Shown here: positions 1 to 10,624 of the stretch, in pieces
Position numbering within the stretch: the stretch's first letter is position 1
How the letters are laid out: each line of letters begins with the position of its first letter
Assembly (NCBI RefSeq): GCF_027579695.1
Contig: NC_083577.1
Span: 64,701,741 to 64,765,740 of the forward strand
DNA from: Neoarius graeffei
Taxonomy: Eukaryota > Chordata > Actinopteri > Siluriformes > Ariidae
Direction: 5' to 3'
Length of the DNA: 64,000 nucleotides
The notes under the pieces: generated by a model
What the model saw: only the letters and a program-made list of their open reading frames with translations
Databases searched by the model: none
Told to the model about the DNA's origin: nothing
Position numbers and translations under genes: made by a program

Positions 1-2150
1 GAATAACATCCATGAAATGTATCAGTCAGGATTTAGACCTCATCATAGCACAGAGACAGCTCTGGTTAAAGTAGTAAACGACCTACTGTTGGCGTCTGAT
101 CAGGGCTGTGTCTCGCTGCTTGTGTTGCTTGACCTTAGTGCAGCATTTGAGACCACTGATCATTCCATTCTTCTGGATAGACTAGAAAATGTTGTGGGAG
201 TTAAGGGAATGGCCCTCTCCTGGCTCAGCTCTTATTTAACTGATTGCTATCAGTATGTTGATATAAATGGTGATATTTCTAGATGTACTGAGGTAAAGTT
301 TGGTGTTCCACAAGGTTCTGTCTTGGGTCCACTGCTTTTTTCTCTATATATGTTACCTCTGGGTGATATTATTCGTAAACATTGTATTAGTTTCCACTGT
401 TATGCTGATGACACACAGTTGTATGTTTCTGCAAAATCTGATGAGAGACACCAGCTTAATAGAATTGAGGAATGTGTAAAGGACATTAGACACTGGATGC
501 TTATTAATTTCCTTCTGCTTGACTCTGACAAGACTGAAGTACTTGTACTAGGACCACATGCAGCTGATTACACAGTAACTCTGGATGGCCTTTCTGTTTC
601 TTCACGTGCAGCAGTAAAAGAATTCGGAGTGATTATTGACCCCAGTCTTTCATTCGAAACTCACGTTGATAACATTACCCGGATAGCTTTCTTTCGTCTC
701 AGAAATATTGCTAAGATAAGAAATTTAATGTCACTACATGATGTGGAAAAACTAGTTCATGCTTTCATTACCTCCAGGTTGGATTATTGTAATGCCTTAC
801 TGTCTGGATGTTCCAATAAGTGCATAAACAAGCTCCAGTTAGTTCAAAATGCAGCAGCAAGAGTCCTTACTAGAACTAGAAAATATGACCACATCACTCC
901 TGTCTTATCCACACTGCATTGGCTCCCAATCACATTTTGTATTGATTATAAAGTACTACTATTGACCTTTAAAGCACTGAATGGTCTCGCACCACAGTAC
1001 CTGAGTGAACTTCTGCTCCTCTATGGCCCACCACGCCTACTTAGATCAAAAGGTGCAGGCTATCTGCTGGTACCTCGTATAGTGAAGGCTACATCAGGGG
1101 GCAGAGCCTTTTCTTACAAAGCCCCACAGTTATGGAACAGCCTTCTAAGTAGTGTCCGGGAATCAGACACAGTCTCAGTGTTTAAGTCTAGGCTGAAAAC
1201 ATATCTGTTTAGTCAAGCCTTTTGTTAATAGTGTTCATGAGGAAAAGGTGTAGATCTGGAGGGTCCTCAGACATAGAGTGTTTTGGTAAGCTGGGATGTA
1301 TGGATGCTGTCAGTCCCCACTCACTTGCTCACTCGAGTTTGTTGACGGTGTAGAGGCTGGCTGCTTTATGTCCCGGGGTTCCCTCATGCCTGTGTTACCT
1401 TCTGGTGCTCCCCTTTTAGTTATGCTGTCATACGGTAGTTAGTTGCTGGAGTCCCTGCTTGTACTCAGTGCAATATGTATACTGTTCCTACTTATTCAGG
1501 TGACATTGGGCATACCTAACAACCTGTGTTTTCTCTCTCTTCTCTCCCCCCCAAAATCTGTCCCTCTGAGTTATATGTCGGTACTGGGATTGAGATGCTG
1601 ACCTCTTCTGCTCCTCGGACCTGCCTGATCCATCCTGGTGCCCTGTGTCTGGTTGGAGTCTCATCGCATCGCTCCTGTGGAGGGCGGCCCCATGTGGACA
1701 GTTGGGGGTCACGCCTGGAGGACGCTCTGGACTCTTGCAGTGGTGCTTTTGTGGCTGGGGACTGCAGTTGACTTGCTGACTTTAGGGCTGCAGTTGACTT
1801 GCTGACTTTGGGACTGCGGTTGTCGTGAACGGTTTTGCGCTCGGGTTTCCGTTGGTGGGGGGTTTATAGCATCAATGAAGCTGACTTTGTTAGGACTGTT
1901 AATGTTATAGTCATGTTGTCTGTTGTTGCCTGGATGGGGATGGGTTCCCTTTTGAGTCTGGTTCCTCTCAAGGTTTCTTCCTCATGTCGTCTGAGGGAGT
2001 TTTTCCTTGCCACCGTCACCACAGGTGTGCTCGTTGGGGATAGATTAGGGATAAAATTAGCTCATATTTTAAGTCGCTCAAATTCTGTAAAGCTGCTTTG
2101 CGACAATGTTTATTGTTAAAAGCACTATACAAATAAACTTGACTTGACTT
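1..2150 (+). mobile_element. L2-type LINE, 3' half, cut by the window start
   Basis: The left edge of the window falls inside reverse transcriptase. The rest of the ORF (to 1228) is followed by about 920 bp of 3' UTR that ends in a repeated cttgact tail just after aaataaa. The same UTR occurs at 59867-60686 (+) and 56113-56625 (-), which defines the element's 3' end independently. Fish L2 elements typically end this way. The 3' end abuts a truncated SINE at 2149. The fragment could also be placed in the wider CR1/L2 group. Confidence 0.85.
17..1228 (+). CDS. L2 LINE reverse transcriptase, C-terminal 403 aa
   Basis: This is an open frame of 403 codons with no internal stop. RT motifs appear in order: a [11 protein letters not shown] segment near residue 2, the palm A motif [13 protein letters not shown] (residues about 37-49, normally F-D, here F-E), the B motif [13 protein letters not shown] (about 96-108), and the catalytic C motif YADDTQLY (about 128-135). 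The thumb follows, with [20 protein letters not shown] and [14 protein letters not shown]. The endonuclease and the front of the RT lie outside the window. The protein would reverse-transcribe its own RNA at the target site. The frame is open, but the first catalytic Asp region reads AAFETTDH rather than AAFDT.DH, so this copy may be inactive. Confidence 0.85.
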   Translation: MYQSGFRPHHSTETALVKVVNDLLLASDQGCVSLLVLLDLSAAFETTDHSILLDRLENVVGVKGMALSWLSSYLTDCYQYVDINGDISRCTEVKFGVPQGSVLGPLLFSLYMLPLGDIIRKHCISFHCYADDTQLYVSAKSDERHQLNRIEECVKDIRHWMLINFLLLDSDKTEVLVLGPHAADYTVTLDGLSVSSRAAVKEFGVIIDPSLSFETHVDNITRIAFFRLRNIAKIRNLMSLHDVEKLVHAFITSRLDYCNALLSGCSNKCINKLQLVQNAAARVLTRTRKYDHITPVLSTLHWLPITFCIDYKVLLLTFKALNGLAPQYLSELLLLYGPPRLLRSKGAGYLLVPRIVKATSGGRAFSYKAPQLWNSLLSSVRESDTVSVFKSRLKTYLFSQAFC

Positions 2151-2403
2151 TCTGTGTGGAGTTTGCATGGGTTTCCTCCAGGTGCTCTGGTTTCCCCCAC
2201 AGTCCAAAGGCATGCAGGTTAAGCTAATTGGTGGCTCTAAATTGACCGTAGGTGTGAATGATTGTCTATGTGTCAGCCCTGTGATGACCTGGTGACTTGT
2301 CCAGGGTGTACCCTGCCTCTCGCCCATAGTCAGCTGGGATAGGCTCCAGCTTGCCTGTGACCCCATAGGACAGGATAAGCGGCTACAGATAATGGATGGA
2401 TGG
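2149..2403 (+). repeat. SINE-A fragment (5' truncated, ATGG-tail type)
   Basis: This is the 3' two thirds of the family described at 58906-59289. It starts at the internal ctgtgtggagtttgca segment and ends in a ggatggatgg tail. It joins the L2 3' end directly, so it is either a truncated insertion or a remnant exposed by deletion. Confidence 0.8.
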
Positions 2404-3098
2404 ATATTAGGTGTACACTATATGGCCAAAACTTTAGACACTTGACCATCACAACCATACGTGCTTTTTGAACACCCCTTTTACTATTACAATAACACTC
2501 ACCCTTTTCTTCTAAAAAAGGCTTTCCACTTGATTTTGCAGTGTGGCTGTGGGAATTTTTGATCATTCAGCCCCAAGAGTATAAATTCGGTTGGCCAGTG
2601 ATATGATGTAGAGGCGAGTTTATCCCAAAGGTGTTCAGTAGGGTTGAGGTCAACTCTGTTCAAGCCACATGAGTTCTCCCACTTCACCATTCACAAACCA
2701 TGTCTTTATGGGGCCCCAGGTTGTGCACAGGGACATTACCATGCAGTAACAGGTTTAGCCCTCTTAGTTACAGTGAAGGGACATTGTAATGCTTCAGCAT
2801 ACAAAGGTGTTCAGTAGGGTTGAGGTCAGAACTCTGTTCAGGCCACATGAGTTCTCCCACTTCACCATTGACCAAACCGTGTCTTTATGGGACCCCAGGT
2901 TGTGCACAGGGCCATTACCATGCTGGAACAGGTATTCTGATTGCTACAGCATACAAATATGTCCTATAGAGAGCGTGCACGTGACATCACAAGGTCACAT
3001 GATATTTGTTTATCTGCCATCTTGGACGGCAAGGTCGCGCATAGAACTTAGACGAACCCGTTCTAATTATCAAGTGTGTGGGAGTAGATCTTTCGAGA

Positions 3099-3277
3099 AT
3101 GGTTATATCTTGTTCAGGATTTGGTTGTACCAATAGACAGGGCCAAAAGGAGGGCCTGTCATTTTATAGATTCCCCGCAGATGAGGAGAGATGCGCAAAA
3201 TGGGTGTCCGCTGTGCAAAGAGAAAACTGGAACCCCAGTTCTACCACCTGAATTTGTAGTGAACACTTCATATCAGG
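3099..3277 (+). pseudogene. THAP zinc-finger first exon of E1, with a stop
   Basis: From the ATG the frame reads MVISCSGFGCTNRQ, then SFYRFPADEER, then KWVSAVQRENWNPS, then ICSEHF. This has the C-x4-C start, the conserved Trp and Pro, and the C-x2-H end of the C2CH THAP fold, a DNA-binding module common in transposases. A TGA lies just before ICSEHF where THAP proteins usually have Arg or Lys. The exon ends at a good donor (ag/gtaggt), next to the point where the L1 inserted. It is a transposon exon rather than a host THAP gene, because it sits inside the inverted repeats of E1. Confidence 0.7.
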
Positions 3278-3428
3278 TAGGTGTAATCTTTTTTTTTAAC
3301 TTTATTTTGCAGTTTTTCTTTAACAAACAACAACTTACAAAATAAACAATAAACTCACACAGAAAAAAAAAAGAAAAATGTATCCCCATCCCCACCCTCA
3401 ACCCCAAGACTCTTAAACAGAAATAAAA

Positions 3429-6400
3429 TTAAATAAACAGAAAAATACAGGGACAAATACGATGTATCATTGAAAGGAAAAATCTTCTACAAATTCTACA
3501 AAAGGGCCTCCAGGTCAGGATGAAGTTTTTGCGGGCCTTACATATCTTGTATCTCAATTTCTCTAATGGTAGAAAAGATAGTACATCCCTTAACCACTGC
3601 AGAAATGATGGGGCTGAATTTGATTTCCAATTAAAAAGTATGAGTCTACGTGCAAGCAGGGAAGCAAATGCTAACGCATTTGTTTGTAAGTTTGAGACTT
3701 TGCAGCCTGGAGGTGGTACACCAAAGATGGCCGTGTGGTAATCAGGAGGTATAGTCTGACCACAGATTTTAGAAAAAACATCAAATATCTGTCTCCAGTA
3801 GTCGTTAAGGGAGGTGCATGACCAGAACATATGTCCTGCTGTGGCTGGGACATAATTACATCTCGGACAACCCAAATCTGTAATGGGAAAGAGTTTAGAC
3901 AATTTATCTCTTGAATAGTGCAGACGATGGAGTACTTTAAATTGAGTAAAACAATGTCGTATACACAATGACGAGGTATGTATACGTTTTAGACAATGTT
4001 GCCACATATCTTCAGAAAGCTCAACCCCCAAATCTTTTTCCCATGCCATTTTAGTTTTATCCCATGATATTGGTTTCAAGCCTCTTATCATACTGTAAAT
4101 TATAGATACACGTTTCTTCTCATAGGGATCCAGTGCTAAAATTTCATCTAAAAGGTTCTTAGGTGGTGTGGAAGGAAATGAGGGGAACTTTTCTCTGGTA
4201 AAGCTACGTATCTGAAGAAACCTAAAAAAATGCGATCTGGGTATATTATGGTCCTTTTCAAGTGTTTCAAATGAAATAAACATGTTATCAGGGTACAAAT
4301 CGCCAAAGAATATCAACCCATTTCTATGCCAATATTGAAATGCATTGTCGAACCTAGATGGAAGAAAGAAATGGTTATTTGCTACTGGGAAGTAACTGCT
4401 ATACTGCTCCAAATCAAAATGTCTTCTAAACTGTAACCATATCCTTAGTGAAGCTTTGACAACTGGGTTTGTGAACTGTATATTACTGTTGTGTGGTAGC
4501 GATGTTGTGAGTGTTGGTAGAGGATTAGATAATAGTTCCATGTGGACCCAGTCTGGACCCTGCTTATTCTCATAAGTATAAATCCAATGGGTAAGTTTTA
4601 CTATGTTTGCTGCCCAATAGTACCAGAGAAAATTGGGTAATCCTAACCCACCAGCATCTTTAGGAACCTCCAGGTATTTTTTTCCCATTCTAGGATTAGA
4701 TTTGTTCCATATAAATGAAGAGATTAGTCTATCTAACTGTTTAAATGTTTTCAGAGGGGTAAATACAGGGATCATCTGAAACAAATACAGAAATCTAGGT
4801 AGAACTATCATTTTAACTATATTAATACGACCTGCCAGCGAAGTCGGTAATGTTGACCATTTCCCAAGATCCTGTTTTGTTTGTTCTAATAATGGCCTGA
4901 AATTTTGTTTCTCCAAATTTTCCATCGTGTGGGTGATTTTAATTCCTAGATATGTAAACATATTGTGTTCTATTTTAAATGGAAATTTGGAATATTCTCC
5001 TTTTGTACCATTGATTGGAAAGAGCAGGCTCTTTTTATAATTCAATTTATAACCTGAGAGGTGACTAAAGTTTTCTAGCATCAGCAATAGCTTTGGTATC
5101 GACGCTGTTGGGTTGGATATATACAAAAGCAGACCATCTGCATATAGTGCCACCTTATGGACTTTACCGCCGCGAGAGATACCTGTAATATCTTCCTCTG
5201 CTCTAAGGGCTATAGCAAGGGGTTCGACGGCCAGATCAAACAAATATGGGGAGAGGCTGCAACCCTGCCTGCAAGATCTGTAAAGAGGGAAATAGTCAGA
5301 GATGTTGTTATTGGTCCGTACAGCTGCAGTAGGTGCATCATATATTATTTTAATCCATGTCAAGAATGATGATCCGAAGCCAAATTTTTCTAAGACAGCA
5401 AACAGGTACCGCCATTCAACATGGTCAAAAGCTTTTTCAGCATCCAAAGAGATCACCACTTCTGTGATCCCCCCAGATGCCACATGCGGGGTATACAGGA
5501 CATTGAACAATCTATGCATGTTATAAAATGATTGTCTACCTGGAATGAAACCTGTTTGATCTGGATCAATGACCATTGAAATTACACTATCTATACGGGT
5601 GGCTAATATTTTTGTGAGAATTTTATAGTCGCAGTTTAAAAGGCTTATTGGGCGGTATGAGCCACATAATAAGGGGTCTTTGTCCTTTTTGTGCAGCACT
5701 GAAATTATGGCCTGAGTCATGGTTTGTGGCAATCTCCGTTGTTCAAAAATGCACCGGTACAACTGGCTAAGTATTGGTACAAGCTTATCAGCAAATTCTT
5801 TGTATATCTCGATTGAAAACCCATCAGGCCCCCCAGCCTTACCACTCTGCATTGATTTTATTGCTTGCATTATTTCATCCACTGTGATCTCTCTATCTAT
5901 CTGTAAACTGTCCTCTGGGGTGATCACTGGAATGGTCAGTCCCTCTAAAAATTTAGTGATATCTGTCGGGTCGTCTGGTGGTTCTGACCTGTAGAGAGTC
6001 ATATAGAATTGTTTAAACTCATCATTTATTGCAATCGGGTTAGTGGTTTTCTCTCCCAGTTTTGTTAGGATCTCAGGAATTGTGTTAACAGCTGCGGACT
6101 GTCTAACTTGGTGGGCTAAAAGCTTTCCAGCTTTCTCCCTGTGTTCATAAAATTTTTGTTTTGATTTAAAAAATAACCGTTCAATTTGTTGAATAGAGAG
6201 GTTATCGAATTCAGTTTTTAACAGTAATTTTTCTCTGTAGAGCTCAGGCGTTGGGGAGTCAGCGTATTTACGATCCGTCTCTGCTATATCGTGAGACAGG
6301 TCGCTTAAGCGTTGTTTGCGCTTCTTTCTCTCATATGCTGTATAAGAGATTATCTGGCCCCTAATATAGGCCTTGAAAGCCTCCCATACAGTAGTTAATG

Positions 6401-7228
6401 GTATTTCTGGTGTAAGATTGAATTCCAAAAAAACTATCAATTTGTTGAGAGATGAATTTCTTAAAAGAGTCCTTAGATAACAACAGAGGATCAAACCGCC
6501 ACGTACGGCATGGTCTGGTACACTCTGGAAAACATATGTCCAGTTGCACTGGGCCATGGTCAGAAATAACAATACTATTATACTGGCTATCCTTGACCAT
6601 AGGTAAAGTTCTACTATCTACAAGGAAAAAGTCGATCCTGGAAAAAGAGTGGTGAACTGGGGAGAAGAAGGAATATTGTCTAGTAGTTGGGTTGTCTCTC
6701 CTCCAGGGGTCAAAAAGTGCACATGTGTCTATAAATGACTGGATAACCGCTCCAGAGTTTGAAATCTTGCTATTAGGTCTGGGGTTTGATTTGTCTAGTT
6801 TTGGGTGTAAAACACAGTTAAAATCACCCCCCAGTATCAACTGGTTATTATTGAGGTCTGGTAGTGCTGCTATGAAATTAGTAAAAAAAAAGTGGGTCGT
6901 CCCAATTGGGTCCATATACATTGGCTAATGTTACTTGGGTGCTATACAGTTTGCCAGTCACTATAACATATCTACCCCTGGGATCACACACAGTCTGTGA
7001 TGGGATGAATGGGATGCCTTTTCTAATCAAAATAGCTGTACCACGCACTCTATCCTCATTTTTTGAACAAAATAATTGCCCTATCCAAGCTTTCTTTAGC
7101 TTTGTGTATTCACTTGCTCGTAAATGAGTCTCCTGTAAAAACATGACATCACTTCCTAATGTTTTTAAATGTGCAAAGACCCTACTTCGCTTGACTGGGT
7201 GATGGAGTCCCTTTATATTCCAACTCAA
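3429..7228 (-). pseudogene. L1-like ORF2: endonuclease + reverse transcriptase, broken
   Basis: Three overlapping frames cover one protein. 7228-6878 begins MSWNIKGLHH and has the QETH endonuclease motif. 6921-6361 carries GDFNCVL and the ISDHGP active-site motif. 6572-3429 is a 1047-codon frame with the RT: palm A LDAEKAFDHVEW, B CRQGCSLSPYLF, and motif C, which reads YADGLLLY instead of YADD, so the second catalytic Asp is Gly (GGT at about 5131). A C-terminal CPRCNY...GHMFWSC zinc knuckle is present, as in L1-clade ORF2. The endonuclease would nick target DNA and the RT would copy the RNA. The two frame changes (about 6.9 and 6.5 kb) plus YADG argue for loss of activity. Confidence 0.88.
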
Positions 7229-7640
7229 AAAGCGAATATGGCCTGACTTTTGAATATCAGATATTGTGCTTCTAGACTAAATAAATAAGATAAAAAGGTG
7301 CGAAAAAGTCCCCGTCTAACTACAAAACTAAAACTGAGTCTTAAATCCCTATGCTGATCTACTGAACCTGTCGAGATCGCACACCCCTCTTCTAGCATTG
7401 TGCTGCAGTTAACCTTCTAACCTATCCTCCTAACAGGCCCCAACCGGGGCAAACCATGGTATATATAAATTGTATAAAACTTAGGATGAAAATTATTTAC
7501 ACATAGCCAACAACAGAAAACAAACCAAAGTACTTTTATATGACCCACCTCTCCCCTTTAAATTGTTTTTCATGTACCTTTCACACTTGGACCCAACAGT
7601 TCGTTATTAACATCTAGTCTCCATTGTCCATTTGGTTAAA

Positions 7641-8498
7641 TCAACCTACAGTGTCCTTGGGCTTCAAGTTCTCTTTAATATATTCCACCGCTGTCGCTGG
7701 ATCCTCAAACCGCCTCTCCCGACCAGCTGAGTCGGTAATGCGGAGCACCGCTGGGAACCGGACACCGAACTTGACATTCTGGCAGCTCCGGAGTAAACGC
7801 TTAGCTTCGGCGAAGGCTGCTCTCTTCCTCGCCACCATCACCGTGTAGTCTGGAAAAATGCTCACTCTCTTGTCGTGCAGGGTCAGCGGCGCCAAACGAG
7901 CCACTGTACGGAAAACCTCATCCCGTTCCCATAGGTAGTGAAATCTGATCACAATGACTCTGGGAGGGCCCCCTTCGTTAGCACGTCGGTCGCCGCGATA
8001 TGCTGCATCCAGGGTTGGGATGAAGTTTAAACTCAACAGCTCCTGCAATAGTTCAGCGATACTCGCAGTTGGCCGCCGTCCCTCACTTGATTCAAAACCT
8101 TCTTTTATTCCGACTAAACGCGCATTGATTCGGCGCTGTCCCCCGTCGATTTCTTCCATTTTTTGGCGGAGTGAGGTGACTTCCGCTTTTAACATGGCTA
8201 CCTCGTTTTCAGTGGTAGCCGTCCTGTCCGAGTATGTATTCAGGCCGGACTCCAACTCGTTGAGACAGACCTCCTGCTTCGCCGTATCCTCCCGGAGCGC
8301 GTCTATTTTAGTGTTCAAGTCAGCTATGCTTGAGTCTATTCGTGCCAAAATCTTGTTTTCGCTGCTTGCAATAGCAGCCATGATGGCAGATGGGTCTATA
8401 GTTTCCTCGTCTGAAGATTCCTCATATACGGACGAGGTTTCAGCGGTGTCCGAGGCTTTAGCGAAGGCCTCCTTCTTGCAGCGTTTTCCCTTAGGCAT
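7641..8498 (-). CDS. L1-like ORF1 protein (RNA-binding chaperone), 285 aa
   Basis: The frame is intact. It opens MPKGKRCKKEAF, followed by an acidic low-complexity stretch (residues 20-40) and a long coiled coil (about 45-120, heptad-rich, with ENEVAMLKAEVTSLRQKM). Then come an RRM-like part (NARLVGIKEG...) and a basic C-terminal domain (RRANEGGPPRVIVIRFHY, ARKRAAFAEAKRLLR). This is the layout of L1 ORF1p, a trimeric nucleic-acid chaperone that packages element RNA. ORF2 lies 400 bp downstream. The opposite-strand frame over the same DNA is a shadow. Confidence 0.85.
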   Translation of the reverse strand: MPKGKRCKKEAFAKASDTAETSSVYEESSDEETIDPSAIMAAIASSENKILARIDSSIADLNTKIDALREDTAKQEVCLNELESGLNTYSDRTATTENEVAMLKAEVTSLRQKMEEIDGGQRRINARLVGIKEGFESSEGRRPTASIAELLQELLSLNFIPTLDAAYRGDRRANEGGPPRVIVIRFHYLWERDEVFRTVARLAPLTLHDKRVSIFPDYTVMVARKRAAFAEAKRLLRSCQNVKFGVRFPAVLRITDSAGRERRFEDPATAVEYIKENLKPKDTVG

Positions 8499-9159
8499 TT
8501 TGTCGTCTAGTTGTATGTTGCGAAAAAATGAAGCTATTTATATGATGCACTGCTATTACTCAATTATCAGGGATAAACATGGTCTGTCTAAAGTTGTTTT
8601 ATAAAACTATTATTTTTAAAAAAGGTTCGCCCCGGTCGGGAGCCCCGTACAAACACGTCCTCACATATCACTGCTCGCTAGCGCCCCCAGGTGTAATCTT
8701 CTAATTCAATACTCCTAGTACATCTGTTAAGTTGATTTTCGGATTGAATGATAACTGCATACTTAGAAACTAGACAGTACAGTGTTTGTGGCCGTCAGTC
8801 CGCTTGATCTCTAACGTTTAAAATGGCTATGCCTAGCCCTACTACCCTGGCCTAGTCTATGACAATGTTTTATCTTTTTGGCTCATATATGCCTTTGAAA
8901 GGCCAATTCATAGTAGGGATGGCGAAAACTAAAACAAATCTTGACCGACCACCGAGCCTCATTAGCTGGTTAAAGTCGGTTAACCTACGAGTTTAAACAG
9001 GGATGCAAACGGCGGATGCGCCTTTTTCACGGCTGAATCGTGCAGATCCGATTTTGTTTTTAGGGGGGGGCGTTGGAGTGTCTGAATAATTTCATCAGAG
9101 TAAATTCTGTATTAAAATTACTAAATAAGCAAATGCTGTTACAGTCCATGAAACATAGG

Positions 9160-9260
9160 AAGTATAAGAAGAAAACAGTAAATCAGAAAGCTGCGCACGT
9201 TTTCGCGGAAGCTGCGCAAATGTGCGCAACTTTCTGATTTACTGTTTTCTTCTCATACTT
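9160..9260. repeat. Hairpin-forming inverted repeat inside E1
   Basis: Arms of about 31 bp (aagtataagaagaaaacagt and onward, and its complement) flank a GC-rich centre of about 40 bp that itself contains ctgcgca and tgcgca words. Only a few mismatches are seen. Confidence 0.8.
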
Positions 9261-9339
9261 TAGAGTTTAGATTTCGAACATTCCTACGATAAAATGTCCT
9301 GCATAGTCTCTTTATGATAAACATCTTAATGCCACTTAC

Positions 9340-9716
9340 CCGTGAGGTTATCAAGTAGACTTCCTTCTTCGGAACCTTCCAGAGGTATAGTTGGGATGCC
9401 CATCCCGCAACAAAATATTTATAAGCTTCCAGGCTCTTGTAAGCTTTGAGGGCTTTGCCAGTGTAACACGATTAACAAGAAAATTGTAAATGTCGTGGTA
9501 GGCCAGATCGGGCAAATCGCCGGCACCGCAGCTCCGAATTTCCCTGAACAAGGATTGCAGCAAGTTGTATGGATCTGCAATCCCCAACCTGGAACACTTT
9601 TCCATGTAACGCTGCCTCACGTCACCTTCAAGATGCTGAACAAACTTAGACAAGTTATTGCGCGATGTAGATGGGGTATTTTCCGAATTTTCTTGGGGAT
9701 TACTCCCTGGATCCAT
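9340..9716 (-). pseudogene. YqaJ-associated N-terminal exon of E1
   Basis: Starting at ATG 9716 the frame reads MDPGSNPQENSEN, then VRQRYMEKCSRLG, ADPYNLL, and LPDLAYHDIYNFLVNR. After a one-base frame change near 9460 the other frame continues YTGKALKAYKSLEAYKYFVAGW and ends at a donor (cgg/gtaagt, 9340). The DPY, DIYNFLV and KAYKSLEAY segments are what I know from the N-terminus of fish proteins that end in SWIM and YqaJ-nuclease domains. The nuclease part is absent. A matching exon occurs in E2 (23930-24086), so the pairing with a THAP exon is not accidental. Confidence 0.6.
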
Positions 9717-9885
9717 TACGCTTGTGCAAGGTAAACAATCCTGATGCCGTCCAATATGGCGGAGTACACACGTGCGGGTCACGTGACTGCACATCCTCTA
9801 TACAATTGTGTGCTTTGAACAGTTTGGGGAAGAACCATATACAAGTTTGATGATCAGGTGTCCATAAACCTTTGGCCATAACGTG

Positions 9886-10624
9886 TATATGTATGTATTG
9901 TGGCACTTTAGTAGGAGAGAAATTTTCAAATGGTTTTACTGTTATCCTGGAATAGTTAACAGTACAGTATAGTACTCTTAAAACTGATTTAAGTGGCACT
10001 TCGGGCTGTACAGTGGGAAGAGTTGTTCCAGCATCCTGCTCCAATCCTGAGCCCAGGTTACTGTATGTTCTCATGTCCTTGTAGGTTTCCTCTGGGTTCT
10101 CTGGTTTCCTCCCACCTCCCAAAAGCAAGTAAGTACACAGATTGGCTATGTTAATCGCTTCTAGGTGTGAATGAGGGTGTAAATAGTATGCGAGTGTGTG
10201 TGCAAGGTGATCTGGAGTTTCCTTCTGAGTGAATCCTCCCACTTCACACTCAGCATTCTGGGGTCGGGATAGGCTCTGGATTCGCCACGACTCTGCCAAG
10301 CATGAAGCACCTACTGAAAATGTATGCATGAATAAGTAAAGGCTGATAAGTTATTAGATCTCATAATCTACCCTTAAGAGTATACAAGTTTGTAAAATCT
10401 GATTTACTTTTTTTAAAGAGCCAGGGAAATGGAGTGACGGTTGTACAGTTATCATCCAATTCCGTATCTAACATCTGCATAGTATACATGAATGACTGAA
10501 TGAAACCACTGAGTGTGGCGTAGTGGTTTTGGATTAGGTAAGGCCGCCTCAGGTGATTTCCGCACACATGCTTTAAGGGAGGAAAACGGTCAAAGTACAA
10601 AGCTAGCAGCCAGCCAGTGTGAAG
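9886..10624. other. Upstream region of nostrin; old repeat traces only
   Basis: 10050-10310 contains words of a very old SINE-A-like sequence (gtttcctctgggttctc, gattggctatgttaa). No convincing TATA or CpG-rich core was seen. The 5' UTR and promoter of nostrin presumably lie here or further upstream. Confidence 0.35.

Larger units (their letters stand above)
3291..8688 (-). mobile_element. Nearly full-length L1/Tx1-like LINE
   Basis: 5.4 kb on the minus strand: 5' UTR (8499-8688), ORF1 (8498-7641), gap, ORF2 (about 7250-3429), short 3' UTR and an A tail (a T run at about 3288). A 12-bp target-site duplication aggtgtaatctt lies at 3279-3290 and 8689-8700. The insertion is inside E1, so it is younger than E1. 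Two reading-frame changes in the endonuclease part and a changed catalytic residue make this copy inactive. Confidence 0.9.
2969..9798. mobile_element. E1: THAP/YqaJ-type DNA transposon (ISL2EU-like), interrupted by an L1
   Basis: Imperfect terminal inverted repeats start GAGAGCGTGCACGTGAC (left) and GAGGATGTGCAGTCACG (right, complement). Both arms continue to a shared GCCAT(C/A)TTGGACGGC block. Immediate flanks are TATA on both sides (2965-2968 and 9799-9802), so the target duplication is TA or TATA. The left arm carries a THAP exon reading inward and the right arm a YqaJ-associated-type exon reading inward. Two-protein elements with a THAP-like transposase and a YqaJ nuclease are known as ISL2EU; the assignment is inference. 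Without the nested LINE it would be about 1.4 kb, so it lacks most coding sequence and must be non-autonomous. Confidence 0.6.
2416..9885 (-). mobile_element. Tc1/mariner relic split by a nested 6.8-kb insertion
   Basis: The ends are inverted copies: left cactatatggccaaaac, right gtttggccata-type, each bordered by TA (2414-2415 and 9886-9887). On the minus strand at about 2630-2690 a DLNPTEHLW segment corresponds to the ENLW catalytic region of Tc1 transposases. The rest is decayed. The outer arms 2416-2968 and 9799-9885 were one element before the insertion. The part 2629-2746 is repeated at 2804-2923, an internal tandem duplication. The end sequence resembles Tc1-derived Tip-type elements described in catfish; I am not certain of that name. 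Confidence 0.7.

Noticed and set aside
3099-3277. THAP exon as a host THAP gene
   Set aside because: It lies within transposon inverted repeats, has a stop, and lacks downstream exons. The same holds for the exon at 22149.
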